From UBA1724 sp051884615 (GTDB lineage: Bacteria > Verrucomicrobiota > Lentisphaeria > Oligosphaerales > Oligosphaeraceae), in contig JBJEVT010000016.1 of assembly GCA_051884615.1 (NCBI GenBank), forward strand, positions 124,001 through 188,000: DNA of 64,000 bases. The letters are read 5' to 3'. The translations under genes and the position numbers were made by a program. Positions 33,492-42,980 of the stretch are shown one piece after another. The notes under the pieces were generated by a model that was not told the origin of the DNA, did not search any database, and worked only from the letters and a program-made list of their open reading frames with translations. Each line of letters starts with the position of its first letter. Position 1 is the stretch's first letter.

Positions 33492-35017
33492 GCGACGCCC
33501 CCTCCGCCACTCCCTCCTCCCCCCCGGTCTTTCGCTCCCAGGACGTGCCCCGTACCCCGGGGGTCTACGTCTTCCGGAGCGAGGCGGGGGAGGTCATTTA
33601 TGTGGGGAAGGCCCGGAATCTCCGGAACCGGATGCGTTCCTACTTCATGCCCTCCACCTATATGAAGGAGGAGCCCCGGCGGCGGGCCCTGATCCACTCC
33701 ATCGCCTCCTACCAGATCTTCCCCGTGGCCACCGAAGCGGAGGCCCTCCTCCTGGAGGCCCAGTTCATCAAACAGTATTCTCCACGCTACAACGTGGACC
33801 TGCGGGATGACAAACGCTACCTCCTGGTGGCCATGAACCCCGCCGAAACCTTCCCCCACTTCACCTTCGAACGGGTGCGGCGGGACGGAAACTGCCTCTA
33901 TTTCGGCCCCTTCCCCCACTCCCACGCCCTCCGGGAAACCATCCGGTACCTGGAGAAACGCCTGGGATTGCGCTCCTGCGCCTGCCCGGAACCCGGTCCG
34001 GAGCAGCATCGGCACTGCCTCCAGGACGTCATCCGCCAGTGCACCGCCCCCTGTCTGGGCGCCATCACTCCCCAGGACTACGCCCTGCGGGTGGAGAAGG
34101 CCCTGGCCGTCCTCCGGGGCGAGGAGCCCGCCCGGGAACTCCTCCGGGAGCTGGAGCAGAAGATGCAGGAGGCCGCCGGGGAGCGGGCCTACGAGGAGGC
34201 CGCCAAATGGCGGGACATGGCGGGGCATCTTCGCACCGTCCTGGAGCCCACCCGGCGTTTCCTCAACCAGACCATCGCCCGGCGCACCAATCCGGAGGAG
34301 AATTCCGCCGGCATGGAGGCCCTCCGGGAGGCCCTGGACCTCCCCGTCCTCCCCCGGCACATGGAATGTTTCGACATGTCCAACATCTCCGGAACCCTGG
34401 CCGTGGGCTCCATGGTCCTCTTCCGGGACGGACGCCCCTCCACCGGGGAATACCGCCGCTACCGCATCCGCAGCGCCGAGGCCACGGACGACACCTCCTT
34501 CATGGAGGAGGTCCTCACCCGGCGGTACGGACGGCTCCTCCGGGAGGGGCTCCCCCTCCCCGATCTGGTGGTGCTGGACGGCGGCGTCCCCCAGGTCCAC
34601 ACCGGCGTCCGGGTCTGGAGGGCCCTGGGTCTCCAGATTCCCTTCCTGGGGCTGGCCAAGCAGTTCGAGCTGGTCATCCTTCCCGGCAGGGAGAAACCCC
34701 TGGCGCTGCCCCGGGAGAATCCGGGGTTGCGGCTTCTCCAGGCCATCCGCGACGAGGCCCACCGCTGGGCCAACGGCTACAACCGGCAGCTCCGGGTGGC
34801 CCGGATCAAGGATTCCGTGCTGGAGGAGATTCCCGGCGTGGGTCCCAAGCGCCGCATGGAGCTTCTCCGGATCTGCGGTTCCGTCAAGCGCATCCTCCAG
34901 ATGTCCCCCTCCCAGCTGGCCCGGAAGGTGCCGGGGCTGGGAGACAAGCTGGCCCGCACCATCCTGGAGACCCTCCAGCAACACGCCACGCCTCCCCGCC
35001 CCGGAACCTCCCGGTGA
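33488..35017 (+). CDS. uvrC: excinuclease ABC subunit C, short form
   Basis: 509 residues, GTG start overlapping the ABC gene stop. The GIY-YIG nuclease domain is at about 20-100 (PGVYVFRSEAGEVIYVGKAR), the cysteine-containing linker follows (CACPEPGPEQHRHC), and a UVR helix pair is near 215-245. The RNase H-like endonuclease part keeps its acidic/His residues in CFDMSN, VVLDGG and DEAHRWANGYN. Two helix-hairpin-helix motifs close the protein (EEIPGVGPKRRMELL, RKVPGLGDKLARTIL). UvrC makes both incisions in nucleotide excision repair. Typical UvrC has about 600 residues; here about 100 residues between the UVR motif and the RNase H-like part are missing, while catalytic motifs remain. Confidence 0.93.
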   Translation: MSDAPSATPSSPPVFRSQDVPRTPGVYVFRSEAGEVIYVGKARNLRNRMRSYFMPSTYMKEEPRRRALIHSIASYQIFPVATEAEALLLEAQFIKQYSPRYNVDLRDDKRYLLVAMNPAETFPHFTFERVRRDGNCLYFGPFPHSHALRETIRYLEKRLGLRSCACPEPGPEQHRHCLQDVIRQCTAPCLGAITPQDYALRVEKALAVLRGEEPARELLRELEQKMQEAAGERAYEEAAKWRDMAGHLRTVLEPTRRFLNQTIARRTNPEENSAGMEALREALDLPVLPRHMECFDMSNISGTLAVGSMVLFRDGRPSTGEYRRYRIRSAEATDDTSFMEEVLTRRYGRLLREGLPLPDLVVLDGGVPQVHTGVRVWRALGLQIPFLGLAKQFELVILPGREKPLALPRENPGLRLLQAIRDEAHRWANGYNRQLRVARIKDSVLEEIPGVGPKRRMELLRICGSVKRILQMSPSQLARKVPGLGDKLARTILETLQQHATPPRPGTSR

Positions 35018-35059
35018 CGCGCCACCCCTTTCCCAGCCCATCCCCCCCCTCTACGCTCC

Positions 35060-36676
35060 ATGAACCAGACCTCCCCCAAAACCATCCTCCTCTACGACTG
35101 CACCCTGCGGGACGGCGCCCAGGGACCAGGAATCAATTTCTCCCTCCAGGACAAACTTCGCCTGGCCCGCGCCCTGGACGACTTCGGCATGGACTATGTG
35201 GAGGCGGGCTGGCCCGGCTCCAATCCCAAGGACACCGCCCTCTACCAGGAGCTGGCGGTCCATCCCCTGAAGCACGCCCGGCTGGTGGCCTTCGGCTCCA
35301 CCCATCGGGTGGGCGTCCCCGCCCCCCAGGACCCCGCCATGACGGCCTTGGCGGAATGTGGCGCCCCGGCGGTCGCCCTGGTGGGGAAATCCTCCGCGCG
35401 CCAGGCCAGGGAGGTGCTGGGCATCTCTCCCGAGGAGAACCTCCGTCTCATCCAGGAGTCCGTGGCCTACCTGGTGGAGAAGGGGAAGGAGGTCTTTCTG
35501 GATGCGGAGCATTTCTTCGACGGCTACCAGGATGCGCCGGAATACGCCCTGGAGACCCTGCGGTGCGCCTGGGAGGCGGGGGCGTCCTGCCTGACCCTCT
35601 GCGACACCAACGGGGGCACCCTGCCCTACGACGTGGCGCGAATTGTGGGGGAGGTGCGCCAGGGACTGCCGACGGAGGCCCGCCTGGCCATCCACTGCCA
35701 CAACGACGCCGACTGCGCCGTGGCCTGCTCCCTCGCCGCCATCCGCTCCGGATGCCAGCTGGTCCAGGGCGCCATCAATGGCTTCGGCGAACGCTGCGGC
35801 AACGCCAATTTGTGCTCCATCCTGCCCGCCCTGGCCCTGAAGATGCCGGGCTACCGGGTGGAGGAGGCCCTCCGCATCCAGGAGCTGACGCCCCTCTCCC
35901 GCCTCTTCTACGAAGTGACCCTGGTGCGGGAGCGTCCCCAGCAGCCCTATGTGGGCACCGGGGCCTTCGCCCACAAGGCGGGGCTCCATGTGGCCGCCGT
36001 GGCCAAGGCGCCCTCCCACTTCGAGCAGATTCCCCCGGAGGCCGTGGGCAACCAGCGCAACATCCTCCTCTCCGAGCTCTCCGGCTCCCGGAATGTCATG
36101 CTGAAGGCCAGGCAGCTGGGCATCCCCCTGACCCCCGAGGACACCAAGGCCGTCCTGAAGGAGCTCAAGGCCAGGGAGGCCCAGGGCTACGCCTTCGAGG
36201 CCGCCGACGCCTCCTTCCAGCTCCTCCTCCAGCGCCTCCTCTCCCCCCGGAAGCCTCCCTTCGAGCTGGACGGCTTCCGGGTCATCATCGAAAAGCGGGG
36301 CCCCACGGAGAAGTGCCTCTCCGCCGCCACGTTGAAAGTGAGGGTCAACGGACAGGAATCCGAAATCACCGCGGCGGAGGGAGAAGGCCCCGTGGACGCC
36401 CTGGACAAATGCCTCCGGAAAACCCTCACCACCTTCTTCCCGGAAGTCCGCAAAATGCGGCTGCGGGACTTCAAGGTGCGCATCATCGATGGCTCCGTGG
36501 GCACCGCCGCCCATACCCGCGTCCTCATCGACTCCACCGACGGACAACGGGAGTGGAGCACCGTGGGACTCTCCGAAAACATCATCGAGGCCGCCTGGCA
36601 GGCCCTCCAGGACTCCGTGGAATATTTCCTGGAGGACGACGAGGCGAAACACCCGCAGCCCGCCAAGGACCGCTAG
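35060..36676 (+). CDS. cimA: (R)-citramalate synthase
   Basis: 538 residues. The DRE-TIM barrel starts with YDCTLRDGAQ (12-21, metal and substrate binding), with the metal-binding HCHND near 212-216 and the NGFGERCGNANLC motif near 243. The C-terminal LeuA allosteric dimer domain covers about 420-520. The overall length and the ending match CimA-type citramalate synthases rather than LeuA (which has a different subsite motif). The enzyme condenses pyruvate with acetyl-CoA to give citramalate, the first step of the threonine-independent isoleucine route. It lies 42 bases after uvrC on the same strand. Feedback inhibition by isoleucine through the C-terminal domain is known for the family. Confidence 0.92.
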   Translation: MNQTSPKTILLYDCTLRDGAQGPGINFSLQDKLRLARALDDFGMDYVEAGWPGSNPKDTALYQELAVHPLKHARLVAFGSTHRVGVPAPQDPAMTALAECGAPAVALVGKSSARQAREVLGISPEENLRLIQESVAYLVEKGKEVFLDAEHFFDGYQDAPEYALETLRCAWEAGASCLTLCDTNGGTLPYDVARIVGEVRQGLPTEARLAIHCHNDADCAVACSLAAIRSGCQLVQGAINGFGERCGNANLCSILPALALKMPGYRVEEALRIQELTPLSRLFYEVTLVRERPQQPYVGTGAFAHKAGLHVAAVAKAPSHFEQIPPEAVGNQRNILLSELSGSRNVMLKARQLGIPLTPEDTKAVLKELKAREAQGYAFEAADASFQLLLQRLLSPRKPPFELDGFRVIIEKRGPTEKCLSAATLKVRVNGQESEITAAEGEGPVDALDKCLRKTLTTFFPEVRKMRLRDFKVRIIDGSVGTAAHTRVLIDSTDGQREWSTVGLSENIIEAAWQALQDSVEYFLEDDEAKHPQPAKDR

Positions 36677-36827
36677 CCCCGGAAAATCGAGAGAGGGGGG
36701 AACTCCAAAGCCTGTTCCAGGGCCGGAACCCGGAATTTCCGGGAACCGGCCCGCCCGCTTTCTGTCTATGGGAATCCGTTGGGATTTTCCCCGGCGCCCT
36801 CTTGGGCGCAAATCTTTATATCTTACT

Positions 36828-36833
36828 TATAAT
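36828..36833 (+). promoter_or_regulatory. consensus -10 box just upstream of moxR
   Basis: A perfect TATAAT in an A+T-rich patch. TTGGGC at 36802-36807 could be a weak -35, but its spacer is 20 bases. The hexamer ends only 15 bases before the moxR ATG, so transcription from it would give a nearly leaderless mRNA, and no Shine-Dalgarno sequence is visible. Confidence 0.5.
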
Positions 36834-36848
36834 CAACGATTTACAACA

Positions 36849-37838
36849 ATGCAAGATTGTTCCCAGAGCAGCCAGCGGGTCCTGGAGGAATCCACCCTTC
36901 TCCAATCCTTGCGGGAGGAGATTCAGAAAGTCATCATCGGCCAGGAGAACCTGGTGAACCGCCTTCTTCTGGCGCTGGTGGCCAACCAGCACGTTCTTCT
37001 GGAGGGAGTTCCCGGGCTGGCGAAGACCCTGACCATCACCACCCTGGCGCGGGCCATCCAGGGCTCCTTCCACCGGATTCAGTTCACCCCGGACCTCCTG
37101 CCCGCCGACCTGGTGGGCACCCTGATCTACAACCCCAAGGAGGGGGAGTTCACCACCCGCCAGGGGCCGGTCTTCGCCAACCTGATTCTGGCCGACGAGA
37201 TCAACCGGGCGCCCGCCAAGGTGCAAAGCGCCTTGCTGGAGGCCATGCAGGAGCGGCAGGTCACCATCGGCGACCACACCTTCCCCCTTCCCGCCCCCTT
37301 CCTGGTGCTTGCCACCCAGAATCCCGTGGAGCAGGAGGGCACCTATCCCCTCCCCGAGGCCCAGGTGGACCGCTTCCTCTTCAAGGTGGTGGTGGACTAC
37401 CCCTCCCCCCAGGAGGAAATCCTCATCCTCCGTCGCCACGCCACCCTCCAGCCCCCGCCCCAGGTCAACCCCGTCATGACCCCCCAGGATATCCTGCGCA
37501 TCCGGAATGTCATGGACGGCATCTTCATGGACGGACGAGTGGAGCAGTATATCGTCTCCCTGGTGGACGCCACCCGCCATCCCGGCCTCCACGGTCTGGC
37601 GGAGCTGGAGGGGCTTCTGCGCTTCGGCGCCTCCCCCCGCGCCTCCCTCTTCCTGGCCCAGGCCGCCCGGGGGCAGGCCCTGCTCCAGGGGCGGGGCTAT
37701 GTCACCCCCCAGGATGTGAAGAGCGTGGCCATGGACGTGCTGCGGCACCGGGTGCTTCTCAGCTATGAGGCCGAGGCCCAGGAATACACCCCCGAGAAGC
37801 TGGTGCGGAAGGTGCTGGACGCCGTCCGCGTGCCCTGA
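36849..37838 (+). CDS. MoxR family AAA+ ATPase
   Basis: 329 residues. Walker A GVPGLAKT (53-60), Walker B LILADEINRAPAKVQSALLE (near 111), the TQNPVEQEGTYPLPEAQ sensor segment and the lid domain in the C-terminal third are typical for MoxR ATPases. These chaperone-like ATPases work with von Willebrand factor A proteins on envelope or complex-maturation tasks. It is the first gene of a cluster with DUF58, Bat proteins and a glycosyltransferase, the standard arrangement for bat (aerotolerance) operons. A longer in-phase reading upstream of the ATG is spurious. A consensus -10 stands 15 bases before the start. Confidence 0.94.
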   Translation: MQDCSQSSQRVLEESTLLQSLREEIQKVIIGQENLVNRLLLALVANQHVLLEGVPGLAKTLTITTLARAIQGSFHRIQFTPDLLPADLVGTLIYNPKEGEFTTRQGPVFANLILADEINRAPAKVQSALLEAMQERQVTIGDHTFPLPAPFLVLATQNPVEQEGTYPLPEAQVDRFLFKVVVDYPSPQEEILILRRHATLQPPPQVNPVMTPQDILRIRNVMDGIFMDGRVEQYIVSLVDATRHPGLHGLAELEGLLRFGASPRASLFLAQAARGQALLQGRGYVTPQDVKSVAMDVLRHRVLLSYEAEAQEYTPEKLVRKVLDAVRVP

Positions 37839-37876
37839 CGCCATCCCCTTTCTTTTCTTCCTTCCTTCCCTCCCTC

Positions 37877-38755
37877 ATGGACTGGAAAGAAATCACCCGC
37901 AAGATGCGCCTGCTGGAGTTGCAGACCCGGAAGGAGAGCTGCGGCCTGCTGGCCGGGGAGTTCCGCTCCGCTTTCCGGGGCGCCGGCATGGAGTTCGAGG
38001 AGGTGCGGGAATATCTTCCCGGGGACGATGTGCGCTCCATCGACTGGAACGTCACGGCCCGCCAGGGGAAACCCTACCTCAAGCGCTTCCGGGAGGAGCG
38101 GGAGCTCACCATCTTCTTCCTGGTGGACTGCTCCGCGTCCTCCCGCTTCGGCGGCGGTCCGGAATCCCTGGGGGATCTGGCCGCCCAGCTCTGCGCCTCC
38201 CTGGCCTTCTCCGCCGTGAAGAGCAACGACAAGACCGGCCTGCTGCTCTTTTCCGACCGCGTGGAGAAATATCTGCCGCCGGGGAAGGGGGTCTCCCATG
38301 CCATGCGCCTTGTCCGGGAGGTGGTGGGGCACACTCCCGCCGGGGAAGGCACCGACCTGCCCGGCGCCCTGGAGACCCTGGGCCGCACCTTGAAACGCCG
38401 CTCCGTCCTCTTCCTCCTCTCCGACTTTCTGGCGCCAGGGGATTTCCAGACGCCCCTCCAGCGCCTGGCCCGGCGTCACGACGTGATCGCCCTGCCCCTC
38501 CGGGACCCCTCCCTGGAGGAGCTGCCCCAGGGGGGGCTGATGACCTTCCACGACCCGGAGACCCATCAGGATTTCCTGCTGGACACCTCCTGCCCCCGCA
38601 CCCGGGCGGCCTACCGCCAGAAGATCCGGCGGGAGCAGACGGAGCGGGAACGCCAGCTCACCGCCCTGGGGGTGGACACCCTGCCCCTCTCCCTGGGGGA
38701 GGATGTGTTCCGGAAACTCTCCGTTTTCCTGAAACGGCGGGCCCGTCGCCCCTGA
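37877..38755 (+). CDS. DUF58 domain protein
   Basis: 292 residues. The DUF58 signature REYLPGDDVRSIDWNVTARQ is at about 45-64, followed by a von Willebrand-like region in which the metal site is degenerate (FFLVDCSASSRFG, DxSxS retained). DUF58 proteins accompany MoxR ATPases nearly everywhere, and the pair is thought to act on substrate proteins together, with no fixed biochemical role. It begins 38 bases after moxR. There are no transmembrane helices, so it should be cytosolic. ATG at 37877. Confidence 0.93.
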   Translation: MDWKEITRKMRLLELQTRKESCGLLAGEFRSAFRGAGMEFEEVREYLPGDDVRSIDWNVTARQGKPYLKRFREERELTIFFLVDCSASSRFGGGPESLGDLAAQLCASLAFSAVKSNDKTGLLLFSDRVEKYLPPGKGVSHAMRLVREVVGHTPAGEGTDLPGALETLGRTLKRRSVLFLLSDFLAPGDFQTPLQRLARRHDVIALPLRDPSLEELPQGGLMTFHDPETHQDFLLDTSCPRTRAAYRQKIRREQTERERQLTALGVDTLPLSLGEDVFRKLSVFLKRRARRP

Positions 38756-38769
38756 TCCCCTTTCCCTCC

Positions 38770-39375
38770 ATGCCCCCCCTTCTCCGGAACATCCTGATTC
38801 TCCCGTGGGCTCTCCTGCTCCCCGCCCTCCTGCCCGCCCGGGAACCGCTTCCCCTGGACACGACGCCCCTCCTCCCGGAGGCCCGGCTGCTTCCCCCCTC
38901 CCCCTGGCGAATCCCCCTCTGCCTTCTGCTGCTCCTCCTGCTCCTGGGCCTCCTTTTCCTCGTCCTCCGGGCCGTGGACAAGCATCGCCGGCGCAGGAGC
39001 GCCCCCCCGCCGCCGCCCCATCTTCAGGCGCAGGCGGCGCTGCAGGCGTTGATGGCGCAGCTGCCTTCCACCCCGGAGGAGCAGGAGGCATGGATGGCCC
39101 GGCTGGCTGACCTGACCAGGGAATATCTGGCGGGGCGCTTCGCCCTGGAGGCCCGTCGCCTCACCACCCAGGAGACCACCGACGCCCTGGAGAGCCTCCC
39201 GTCCCTCACGGACGCCCAGCGCCGCTTCCTCCAGAATCTTCTCCAATCCTGCGACATGGCGAAATTCGCCCGGGTCACCCTTCCCCGGGAGGAATTGCGC
39301 GCCTTGGGGCGGGAGTGCCAGTCCTTCCTCCTGGAGACCGCCCCCGAGGAGCCGACCAAGGAGGATGCGCCGTGA
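38770..39375 (+). CDS. DUF4381-like small membrane protein of the Bat cluster
   Basis: 201 residues. A signal-like hydrophobic stretch at 8-20 is followed by a strong transmembrane helix near 47-67 (long Leu run), then a basic stop-transfer segment (DKHRRRRSA) and a helical cytosolic domain (about 85-195). This resembles the DUF4381 proteins that sit between DUF58 and BatA genes in bat operons. Role unknown; a membrane anchor or partner of the VWA proteins is likely (inference). The stop overlaps the BatA GTG start by four bases (GTGA), indicating coupling. Confidence 0.8.
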   Translation: MPPLLRNILILPWALLLPALLPAREPLPLDTTPLLPEARLLPPSPWRIPLCLLLLLLLLGLLFLVLRAVDKHRRRRSAPPPPPHLQAQAALQALMAQLPSTPEEQEAWMARLADLTREYLAGRFALEARRLTTQETTDALESLPSLTDAQRRFLQNLLQSCDMAKFARVTLPREELRALGRECQSFLLETAPEEPTKEDAP

Positions 39376-40415
39376 TTCTCCGCTGGGAACATCCCTGGGC
39401 CCTCCTCGCCCTCCTTCTGCCTCCCCTCCTCTGGGGCTTCCGCGCCCTGCTTCGCCGGACGCCCCCCGCCCTGCCCCTTCCCGGCGCCGCCCTGCGCCTC
39501 CCCGGCCTTCCCCTGGGCTGGAGACTGCGCCTCCGCTGGCTGCCGGAAGCCTGCCTGGCCCTGGCCTGGACGGCTCTGACGGTGGCCCTGGCACGCCCCC
39601 AGAAAGGCAGCTACCAGCTGCCCCAGAAATCCCAGGGCATCGCCATCGAGATGGTGCTGGACTGCTCCGGCTCCATGGGGGAGAGGATGGACTTCTTCCT
39701 GCGGAGCCAGAACCGCCTGGAGACCGTGAAGGACATCTTCCGGGAATTTGCGCTGGGGGGAGACACCCTGAGTCTTGGCGGGCGCCCCAACGACCTGATG
39801 GGCATCATCACCTTCGCCCGCTATCCCTACACCGTCTGCCCCCTCACCCTGGACCACCAGGCCCTGGCCTTCGCCCTGCGGAATGTCCAGCTGACGCCCC
39901 GGGATTCCGAGGAGAACAGCACCGCCATCGGGGATGCGGTGGCCATGGGGGTGGCCCGTCTTGCGGATGCGGAAAACACCCTGGCGGCCCAGACCCGGCG
40001 CGCGGCGGAAGAGTATCAGCTGAAATCCAAGGTGATGATTCTCCTCACCGACGGACAGGACGAGGGGCCCCATCAGTATTCCATCGCCGAGGCGACGGAG
40101 CTGGCCCTGGCCCACGGCATCCGGGTCTACGCCATCGCCATCCAGGATGACACTCCCTCCCCCTTCCGGGGCTCCTACGACACCTCGGAAATCCAGGCGC
40201 TGGCGACAAGGACGGGGGGCCTCTTCCAGCGCTGCCGGAACGCCCAGGGGCTGGCGGAAATCTACCGTTCCATCGACGCCCTGGAGCAAAGCCAGCTGGA
40301 GGCCATGCGCTTCGTTGCCACCCGGGATCTCCAGCGTCCCCTGCTGTGCCTGGGCCTGGCGGCCCTCCTGGTCAGCCTCCTCCTGACCCTCACCCTTTTC
40401 TCCCGGAGGCCCTGA
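39372..40415 (+). CDS. BatA-like von Willebrand factor A membrane protein
   Basis: 347 residues from the GTG at 39372 that overlaps the previous stop. Transmembrane helices are near residues 8-24 and 57-75 and again at the C-terminus (about 318-340). The VWA domain lies between, with the metal-ion-dependent adhesion motif DCSGSMG (97-103) intact and LLTDGQDEG in place. The domain should be on the periplasmic face. In the Bacteroides bat operon these proteins support growth after oxygen exposure. It is followed five bases later by the BatB/C fusion gene. Confidence 0.9.
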   Translation: MILRWEHPWALLALLLPPLLWGFRALLRRTPPALPLPGAALRLPGLPLGWRLRLRWLPEACLALAWTALTVALARPQKGSYQLPQKSQGIAIEMVLDCSGSMGERMDFFLRSQNRLETVKDIFREFALGGDTLSLGGRPNDLMGIITFARYPYTVCPLTLDHQALAFALRNVQLTPRDSEENSTAIGDAVAMGVARLADAENTLAAQTRRAAEEYQLKSKVMILLTDGQDEGPHQYSIAEATELALAHGIRVYAIAIQDDTPSPFRGSYDTSEIQALATRTGGLFQRCRNAQGLAEIYRSIDALEQSQLEAMRFVATRDLQRPLLCLGLAALLVSLLLTLTLFSRRP

Positions 40416-40420
40416 CCGCC

Positions 40421-42884
40421 ATGACGCTCCTCTCTCCCCACGCCCTCCTCTGGCTGGCCCTCCTCCCCGTCCTGGGCGCCCTCCTGCTCTTCCGCTTTCA
40501 CCGGCGCCAAGGCGTCCTGCGCCGCGGCGCGGGGCCCAACGCCCGGCGCTTCTTCGCCCAGACCCTCACCCCCGTCCGCGCCGCCCTCAAGGGGCTCCTC
40601 CTGCTCCTGGCGCTCCTTCTCCTGATCCTGGCCTTGGCGGAGCCCGCCTGGGGCGAACGCACCGAGACCATCCGGCGGGAAGGGCGGGATGTGGTCTTCC
40701 TGCTGGACCTCTCCCGCAGCATGCTGGCCGACGATCTGCTGCCCAGCCGTCTGGAGCGCGCCAAGATGGAGATCGCCCAATGTCTGGAGACCCTGGAAGG
40801 GGACCGCATCGCCCTGGTGGGCTTCGCGGGAGACGCCCGGGTTTTCTGCCCCCTTACCCTGGACTACGGCTTCTTCCGGATGATGCTGCAGGAAATGACC
40901 CCGGACGCCCTCTCCCGGGGCGGCACCAACCTGGGAGACGCCCTGCGAAAAGTGCAGCGGGATGTCTTGGACGGCCAGACCGCCCTGGGACGGGATGTGG
41001 TGCTCATCACCGATGGAGAGGACCAGGAATCCATGCCCGTGGAGGCCGCCAAGGCCCTGGGGGACGCCAAAATCCGGCTCCTGGCCATCGGCCTGGGGGA
41101 CGACGGGGAGGGAACCCTCCTCACCCTGCCCGACAAGCGGGGCGGCCGCGCCCCCCTCCTCTACCAGGGCAAACCTGTCCGCACCCGCCTGGATTCCCAG
41201 ACCCTCCAGGCCATGGCCGACGCCACCCCCGGGGGAGTCTATGTGCCCGTGGGCACCCGCCCCTTCAATCTGGAGGAGATCTACCGCCAGCTGGTGAACA
41301 CCGCGGAACGCCACCAGATCTCCGAGGAGACCGTGCGCCGCAAAAACGTCCACTCCACCCCCTTTGTCCTGGCCGCCATGGTGTGCCTGGCTCTCTTCTG
41401 GCTCCTCCCCCTGGGCAAACGCCCCCGGACCCCCTGGCTGGGACTCCTTCTCCTCCTCGCCGCCCTCCCTCTCCAGGGCAACGACTTCCACACGGGAACC
41501 CAGGCCCTGCAACAACAGGACTACGACACCGCCCTGGCCCATTTCCAAAAGTGCCGGGAGGAACTCTCCCCGGAAGCCATCCCCGCCACCCTGCCCTACA
41601 ACCAGGGCGTGGCCGCCTACGAAAAGGGGGACTTCCCCCAAGCGGAAGCTTTCTTCCAGGAGGGAATGGAACGCAACGGACTGACCCCCGCACCGGACCG
41701 CTCCCTGGATGGAAAACTCCGCCTGGGACTCTCCAGCGCCCTGCTCCAGAACGCCGCCGCTCTCTTCGCCCAGGCCCAGACCCCCCAGCCCGGCGACATG
41801 ACCGCCCAACCCCTCCCCGCCGCCGAGGAAAAGACCCGGGAGGCCATCAACCTCCTGGAGGACATGCTCCCGGAGAACTCCCTCCGCAAAGCCCGGGAAA
41901 CCAACCTGGAACTGGCCCGGGAACTCCTGGATAACATCCTGGCCTGGAAGGAACAACAGCAACAACAGGATTCCCAGCGGCAGGATTCCCAGCAACAAGA
42001 TTCCCAGCAACAAGATTCCCAGCAACAAGATTCCCAGCAACAAGATTCCCAGCNNNNNNNNNNNNNNNNNNNNNNNNNNNNNNNNNNNNNNNNNNNNNNN
42101 NNNNNNNNNNNNNNNNNNNNNNNNNNNNNNNNNNNNNNNNNNNNNNNNNNNNNAGCAACAAGATTCCCAGCAACAAGATTCCCAGCAACAAGATTCCCAG
42201 CAACAGGAATCCCAGCAACAGGAATCCCAGCAACAGGATTCCCAGCGGCAGGAGTCCCAGCAACAAGATTCCCAGCAACAGGAGTCCCTGCAGCAAGATT
42301 CCCAGCAGCAGGAGTCACAACAGCAGGATTCACAGCAACAGGATTCACAACAGCAGGATTCACAACAGCAGGATTCACAGCAGGAAGGCCTACAACAGCA
42401 GGATTCCCAGCAACAAGAGTCACAACAGCAGGAGGCGCAACAGCAGGATTCCCGGCAGCAGGAGTCACAGCAACAGGAGTCACAGCAACAGGAGTCACAG
42501 CAACAGGAGTCCCAGCAACAGGAGTCACAGCAACAAGATTCACAGCAACAGGAAGATTCCCAGCAACAGGACTCCCAGCAACAGGACTCACAACAGCAGG
42601 ATTCCCGGCAGCAGGAGTCTTCTTCCCCTTCCGAGGAAGAGATGTCCCAAGTTGCGGCGATGCAGGAGGAGAATCCGGAGGAATCCCGGGAAGAGTCGTC
42701 CGGTGAGTCCTCCCGTGCGCCCCTGGTGTTGTCGGGGGAGGAGGAGGAGAGCGAGGAGTCCCCGGAGAGTCATGTCGCCCCCCTTCCCCAGGATTTGCAG
42801 CGCATTTTGGACCAGGAGACCCAGCGTCGTTGGCTGCGGCGTCAGAAGACCATCCGTCAGAGGCCCGTGGAAAAAGACTGGTAG
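40421..42884 (+). CDS. BatB/BatC fusion: VWA domain, TPR domain and long Gln-Ser-Asp repeat tail (contains assembly gap)
   Basis: Starts at the ATG at 40421. The N-terminal half is BatB: hydrophobic helices near 8-22 and 58-75, a VWA domain with DLSRSM (about 96), and a further helix near 320. It is followed by a BatC-like TPR segment (GTQALQQQDYDTALAHFQ, about 360-430). From about residue 511 the protein is made of QQDSQ/QQESQ pentapeptides, interrupted by 100 Ns (42054-42153). After the gap the pentapeptide frame continues, ends in an acidic segment and RRQKTIRQRPVEKDW, a usual BatC C-terminus, and stops at 42884. The N-run of 100 is not frame-preserving, but a true gap of 12+15n bases would be. 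Length is therefore uncertain. Confidence 0.85.
41952..42620 (+). repeat. 15-bp tandem repeat tract encoding QQDSQ/QQESQ
   Basis: Units close to CAACAAGATTCCCAG repeat head to tail. They vary mostly at the Asp/Glu codon and at synonymous sites, on both sides of the N-run. The first copies are the most uniform (adjacent to the gap), which explains why the assembly failed there. The encoded tail is Gln-rich and should be unstructured. Confidence 0.92.
42054..42153. other. assembly gap of 100 Ns
   Basis: A run of exactly 100 N inside the repeat tract. The round number suggests a placeholder of unknown true length. The flanks end and resume at AGC of the repeat unit, so the missing stretch should be 12 bases plus a multiple of 15. 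Confidence 0.97.
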
Positions 42885-42980
42885 CGGGTTTCCGTTCTTT
42901 TCCCGGCCTGTTTGCGGAACATAGGCCTCTTCTTTCCGTCTGAACTAGGCTTTCCTTTTCCCCACAGAAACTTGACCTCC

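Noticed and set aside
41952..42620. Possible CRISPR array
   Set aside because: Units are directly adjacent 15-mers without spacers, keep a reading frame (QQDSQ) and lie inside the BatB/C gene.
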